Below are positions 60,752 through 64,000 of a stretch of DNA of 64,000 nt, piece after piece. The first letter of the stretch is position 1. Every line of letters starts with the position of its first letter. This DNA is from Arthrobacter terricola (GTDB lineage: Bacteria; Actinomycetota; Actinomycetes; Actinomycetales; Micrococcaceae), in contig NZ_SMRU01000025.1 of the NCBI RefSeq assembly GCF_004354015.1, positions 30,959 to 94,958 on the forward strand, read 5' to 3'. Made by a program: the position numbers and the translations under genes. The notes beneath the pieces are model-generated. The model was not told the DNA's origin. It saw only the letters and a list, made by a program, of their open reading frames with translations, and did not search any database.

Positions 60752-61921
60752 TTACGGGGTGTGTTGTTGGCCTGGTGGCCATGTAACTGGTTCACCCAGC
60801 TGCCAGCGACCTCGGAATACCTGCCTCGCGTAGGCCTGTGACCGGAGCACTTCGCGCGCTTTGCCCTCGCCTTGGGCGACCGGCAAGGTCGGTAATGCCC
60901 GTGCAAGCTCAGCTGCACTCTGCACGCCCTTGCTGGATCGGGCAAGTTGGTACAACACCGAACGCGTCAGTACCTCCGACGGCGAGCGGTCTTCCGCGAG
61001 GATTCGCATTGTCGGCATCGGCGCGGAGACCGACTCCAGCCGCGCCGCAGCATCCTGGTGAACACCGCCCACAGCTGCGACCAGCCGGAATATTCGTTCC
61101 ATGGCGTCGCGCAACCTCTGGGTTCGTTCAGCGTCTACGCGTTTCCACGCGTAGATAGCGCTCGCTGCGGTGGCGCCCGCTACGACGGCCTGCGCCCAGG
61201 ACGGTAAGGCACGAACTGTGGAGAACAACCCGCTGAGACCCATCCGAATGAGTCTTGCGGTCATAATTCCGGCGTCGAGCGTCCAATAGATTGCGCCAGC
61301 GTTCCCGCCAGCGGCAAGTGCTGAACGCCATTGTTCGAGTTCTTTTAGACCTCGAGCCTCACCATAGACGGCAGTCGTCGCAGGCCTGTCCTGGCTCAGA
61401 TAGAAAGCTCCGATGACAAGGGCGAGGGTAGCCGAAGGAACGTCGTCAGGATCGACTTCTCGGAGGCGGCCGATCCGATGTCGCTCGTCGTCGGATAGCA
61501 GGTCGCCCGACACCTCGGAAACCAAGCGAAGCAACGGTAAGTATTGCTCGACCCACAACGCTTCAAACTGTGCGGCATCGATGCCCTTTTGCCGGCACCA
61601 CTCCTCGCGGTGCTCGGCGACTTCTTCGATGACATGCGTTGTGCAGAAAAGGCGGAGGAACCCGGCATTCGCGGCATTCACCAGGGTCGTGTATTCGCCT
61701 TCAAGCTTGCACGCGTAGAGAACGTCGTTTCGCAAAACGTTCGCGTCAACAACTATTGGTGGGACTGAAGGCACCGCAGATGCCGGGAAGCAACCAAGAT
61801 CGTCGGGACCGAGGATCTCGTCTGCTGCGCGGTGGTGATGAAAGAGCCGCAGAGCCTCTTCGACTGCGGCCCGAGCAGTCCGAAGCTCGCGCTCAATTCC
61901 ACCCGGAATCAGCAGCCGCAC
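60752..61921 (-). CDS. PIN-domain protein with membrane-like segment
   Basis: A 389-residue protein. After a helical N-terminus, a PIN nuclease-type domain covers about 55-195 with the expected acidic residues: Asp59 in VVDANVLRND, Glu99/100 in HVIEEVAEH, Asp157-160 in EVDPDDVPSA and Asp178 in LSQDRP. A weakly hydrophobic stretch follows (SWAQAVVAGATAASAIYAW, about 241-259), then a helical C-terminus of unknown kind. PIN domains usually cut RNA; the membrane-like stretch hints at an effector tethered to, or opening, the membrane. GTG start; no antitoxin-like gene is clear. Convergent with the giant NTPase gene. Confidence 0.72.
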   Translation of the reverse strand: MRLLIPGGIERELRTARAAVEEALRLFHHHRAADEILGPDDLGCFPASAVPSVPPIVVDANVLRNDVLYACKLEGEYTTLVNAANAGFLRLFCTTHVIEEVAEHREEWCRQKGIDAAQFEALWVEQYLPLLRLVSEVSGDLLSDDERHRIGRLREVDPDDVPSATLALVIGAFYLSQDRPATTAVYGEARGLKELEQWRSALAAGGNAGAIYWTLDAGIMTARLIRMGLSGLFSTVRALPSWAQAVVAGATAASAIYAWKRVDAERTQRLRDAMERIFRLVAAVGGVHQDAAARLESVSAPMPTMRILAEDRSPSEVLTRSVLYQLARSSKGVQSAAELARALPTLPVAQGEGKAREVLRSQAYARQVFRGRWQLGEPVTWPPGQQHTP

Positions 61922-62467
61922 CTTTCGTAGTTCTCGTCAGCACGTTGCTCCCCGCTCGAATCCAGTGACAAGCCCGCCATGTAACAAGCATCCCAGAGGC
62001 GGTTGTCGTTCTGCCCACGGGACGCGCTCTCTCCTCGATCTGCAACAAGCGTGTCCTCGAAAATGGCCAAAGAGTTCCACCGTCTCGTTCGACAGACGTT
62101 GCGTCGAGCGCCGGGAAGCAGACCAGATCCGAGCCGCCTACAACTCACGTTCACCACTTCATGGATCGTGTTGCACTTCGGCCCCACTCGCGTGCGGCGA
62201 TATCGCACCCCACCCGCAGGTTTGCTTTCCTCCTTTTGCTGACCACTCCCCCACACAGACACGCTTAGCCCACGCCCGAAAACCTACACCTCTGGCACCG
62301 AAGGTAAGACTCACGCCTATAGACGGAAAAGTGACAGCCCAGCACTGGGGCCTGGGGTCTATTCTCTTTTGTCCTGTGCGGGGCCCGCGCGGTGATTGGC
62401 CTTCCTCGATCATGGTAACTTAAAGGTGACATCGTAAGATTTACGTAGACATCATTGGGGGGTAGGA
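61922..62467. other. Region upstream of the PIN gene and second recombinase
   Basis: About 545 bases with no convincing gene. A minus-strand frame from 62262 to 61909 (117 codons) overlaps the PIN start and could be coding, but its composition (Arg/Ser/Cys-rich, no domain) is not persuasive. The right part holds an inverted repeat, CGTAA-GAT-TTACG (62433-62445), flanked by GACATC words, shortly before the recombinase start. Confidence 0.4.
62433..62445. promoter_or_regulatory. Inverted repeat before the recombinase, candidate recombination or operator site
   Basis: CGTAA-GAT-TTACG with GACATC on both sides (62428-62433 and 62448-62453). Tyrosine recombinases bind short inverted half-sites like these, so this may mark the element end; an operator is the alternative. 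Confidence 0.35.
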
Positions 62468-63580
62468 GTGGCCGAGGCTCCCGGATCGGCGCGGTTGGTC
62501 CTGGTGGACGGAATCGCGCACCTGGACGAGGAACTGGCCGTGTTCGAGGCGATGCTGACCGGGTGGGAGCGGCAGCAGAAGTCCCGCTTGCTGGCAGATA
62601 CGACGATTGCTCCGCGGATGGCGTTGCTGCGGCGGTTCACGGAATTTTCCGGTTCTTATCCGTGGGAGTGGACCGCCGGCGATCTCGAGGATTTCACGGT
62701 CTCGCTGATGTCCGGCGGCGCCCGTTTGGCGCCCTCGACGATTCGCGGCTACCACTTCACCTTGCGGCTGTTCTGCGACTATCTGACCGATGGGCGCTAC
62801 GGGTGGATCCAGGCATGCGCGGACCGGTTCGAGCAGATCCCCTCCCAGGTATGTCATGACTTCAATACCGTCGCGCATCTGCATGATTACGAGGGCCGGC
62901 CGGAACGGCGTCCGTTCACCTACGACGAGCTGCAGCACCTGTTCGATTTCCTGGACACCCGGGTGGAGCAGGTGGCACGCTCGGGCCGCAAGGGCGCGTT
63001 GGCCGCGTTACGGGATGCGCAGATGATCAAAACGACCTACGCGTTCGGGTTGCGCCGTAACGAGTTGTGTCAGCTCGATGTTGCCGACCTGCGGCCTAAT
63101 CCGCACATGCCGCACTGGGGAACCTACGGGTCCATCCACGTCCGCCACGGCAAATCGTCCAAGGGCGGGGCCCCGAAGCGGCGCACGGTGCTGGCCGTCC
63201 CCGAGTTCGACTGGGCGATCGAGGGTCTCAAGCAGTGGGTGGAGCAGGGCCGCCCGATCGTGCGCCCGAGGAACCACGCCGCCCTCTGGGTGAGCGAGCG
63301 GCTGAGCCGGGTCTCGGCCAAGCACCTGGACAAACGGTTCAACCGGCTCCGTGCCGAGGCAGGCCTGGACGAGGCGCTGACGCTGCATTGCCTGCGGCAC
63401 TCCTACGTGACGCATCTGATCGAGTTCGGCTACCCGGAACGCTTCGTCCAGGAACAGGTCGGCCATTCCTATGCCTCGACCACCGCGATCTACACCTCGG
63501 TCAGCAACGACTTCAAAAACAAGGCCCTCCAGGCCGCATTGAAACGCGTTTACACCCCGACGCCGACAAAGGAGCCGTAG
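62468..63580 (+). CDS. Tyrosine recombinase (transposon type)
   Basis: A 370-residue recombinase distinct from the island integrase. It has an N-terminal SAM-like domain (MALLRRFTEFSGSYPWEW, APSTIRGYHFTLRLFCDYL). The catalytic core has Arg in TYAFGLRRNELCQL, HxxR in LHCLRHSYVTHL, His in EQVGHSYASTT and Tyr in AIYTSVS. The GTG start follows GGGGGG. The next gene begins directly after its stop, and a third overlaps that, forming a coupled trio as in Tn554-like or recombinase-in-trio elements. Confidence 0.92.
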   Translation: MAEAPGSARLVLVDGIAHLDEELAVFEAMLTGWERQQKSRLLADTTIAPRMALLRRFTEFSGSYPWEWTAGDLEDFTVSLMSGGARLAPSTIRGYHFTLRLFCDYLTDGRYGWIQACADRFEQIPSQVCHDFNTVAHLHDYEGRPERRPFTYDELQHLFDFLDTRVEQVARSGRKGALAALRDAQMIKTTYAFGLRRNELCQLDVADLRPNPHMPHWGTYGSIHVRHGKSSKGGAPKRRTVLAVPEFDWAIEGLKQWVEQGRPIVRPRNHAALWVSERLSRVSAKHLDKRFNRLRAEAGLDEALTLHCLRHSYVTHLIEFGYPERFVQEQVGHSYASTTAIYTSVSNDFKNKALQAALKRVYTPTPTKEP

Positions 63581-63916
63581 ATGGCACGGAAACTGAGCAT
63601 GCAATGGAACCTGCGCCAGCTCATGGCCGCCAAGGGCCTGTTCCAGACCAGCGAGCTGATCCCGCTGCTGGAAGAACGGGACGTCCACCTGAGCAGGCAA
63701 TACGTCCATCGGCTGGTGACCAAGCCCCCGCAACGGGTCAACATCGAGCTGCTCGCCGCGCTCTGCGACATCCTCGGATGCACCGCAGCCGACCTGCTCG
63801 AGTTCCGCATCGAGGAAGTCCGCGAGCTGCGCCACGTCGCCGGCGACACCGGCCCGGGCATCGGTGAGCTCCGACCGATCCGGGCGACGATCCGCAGGCC
63901 ACACGAGCCACAGTGA
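63581..63916 (+). CDS. Cro/C1-type HTH protein of the recombinase unit
   Basis: A 111-residue protein with a helix-turn-helix of the XRE class (LSMQWNLRQLMAAKGLFQTS, LSRQYVHRLVTKPPQRVNIE, LLAALCDILGCTAADLLEF) and a basic tail. Its ATG immediately follows the recombinase stop (TAGATG). Likely accessory DNA-binding protein for transposition or its control. Confidence 0.88.
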   Translation: MARKLSMQWNLRQLMAAKGLFQTSELIPLLEERDVHLSRQYVHRLVTKPPQRVNIELLAALCDILGCTAADLLEFRIEEVRELRHVAGDTGPGIGELRPIRATIRRPHEPQ

Positions 63917-64000
63917 CCGGCCCCGCATCCAAGCCACCCGCGTGCTCCCGGTGCGGCATCAACCGGCCTGCGTCCATTACCGTGCAGGGCAAAAGCATCT
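63913..64000 (+). CDS. Third gene of the recombinase unit (5' end only)
   Basis: A GTG overlapping the HTH stop (GTGA) opens a frame running off the window. The first residues include ACSRCGINRP, a CxxC zinc-ribbon-like start. In comparable trios this position holds a second, larger recombinase with an N-terminal zinc finger. Only 29 codons are visible, so the identity is inference. Confidence 0.6.
   Translation, partial: MTGPASKPPACSRCGINRPASITVQGKSI

Noticed and set aside
61909..62262. A 117-codon minus-strand frame overlapping the PIN start
   Set aside because: Position would suit an antitoxin, but composition is poor (Arg/Ser/Cys-rich), no DNA-binding or other fold is visible and there is no convincing ribosome-binding site. 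Kept as a possibility only.

Overview
The window is high-GC actinobacterial DNA. Abundant GTG/TTG starts, C/G-rich wobble positions, GTP-dependent PckG, an actinobacterial-style ydaO (c-di-AMP) riboswitch ahead of a cell-wall lytic gene, and the gene families present all fit a soil Micrococcaceae such as Arthrobacter/Pseudarthrobacter. The genus is an inference; nothing was searched.

About 0-50 kb reads as chromosomal backbone. It holds recQ (cut by the window start), phosphomannomutase, an NsrR/Hmp nitric-oxide pair, PEP carboxykinase and tRNA-Arg(ACG). Next is a 10 kb sialic-acid-type catabolic cluster (8.7-17.4 kb: peptide-type ABC transporter, NanA-like aldolase, ROK kinase, NanE) with a divergent GntR/FadR regulator (7.8-8.5 kb). 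It is followed by a flavin disulfide reductase, a serine beta-lactamase-like lipoprotein, a TetR-controlled degenerate-ABC/YhgE-type membrane module, a Bcr/CflA efflux pump, a LysR/EamA divergent pair, an SixA phosphatase and an orphan OmpR-type winged-helix protein. After these come a DUF5666 protein divergent from a two-component system, a secreted transglycosylase under a riboswitch, a GT2-GtrA protein with two ArnT/PMT-like glycosyltransferases, an efflux pump with divergent TetR between two copies of a palindromic repeat, upp, tadA, acylphosphatase, an AlkZ-like protein, and a dehydrogenase / PTPS-like / glycosyltransferase operon.

At 49.93 kb there is a tRNA-Ser(CGA), and the sequence changes character directly after it. 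A tyrosine integrase, an XRE regulator and an AlpA-like excisionase gene follow, then a defence-type cargo: an AbiEi/AbiEii type IV toxin-antitoxin pair, a 1749-residue predicted STAND-like P-loop NTPase with an N-terminal winged helix and its own upstream palindrome, a broken small-membrane-protein gene, and a PIN-domain protein. The right end holds a second tyrosine recombinase followed by a Cro/C1 HTH gene and the start of a third coupled gene with a zinc-ribbon-like start. This looks like a tRNA-anchored genomic island with a defence island nested beside a recombinase-trio transposon; its right boundary lies outside what I can see.

The best candidate for a poorly described system is the giant NTPase at 54950-60199 with its palindromic operator. 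The next most interesting items are a 325-bp long inverted repeat inside the nan cluster, an 11-bp tandem repeat that looks like a response-regulator site, paired TetR operators, and a pterin-synthase-like enzyme that has lost catalytic residues.
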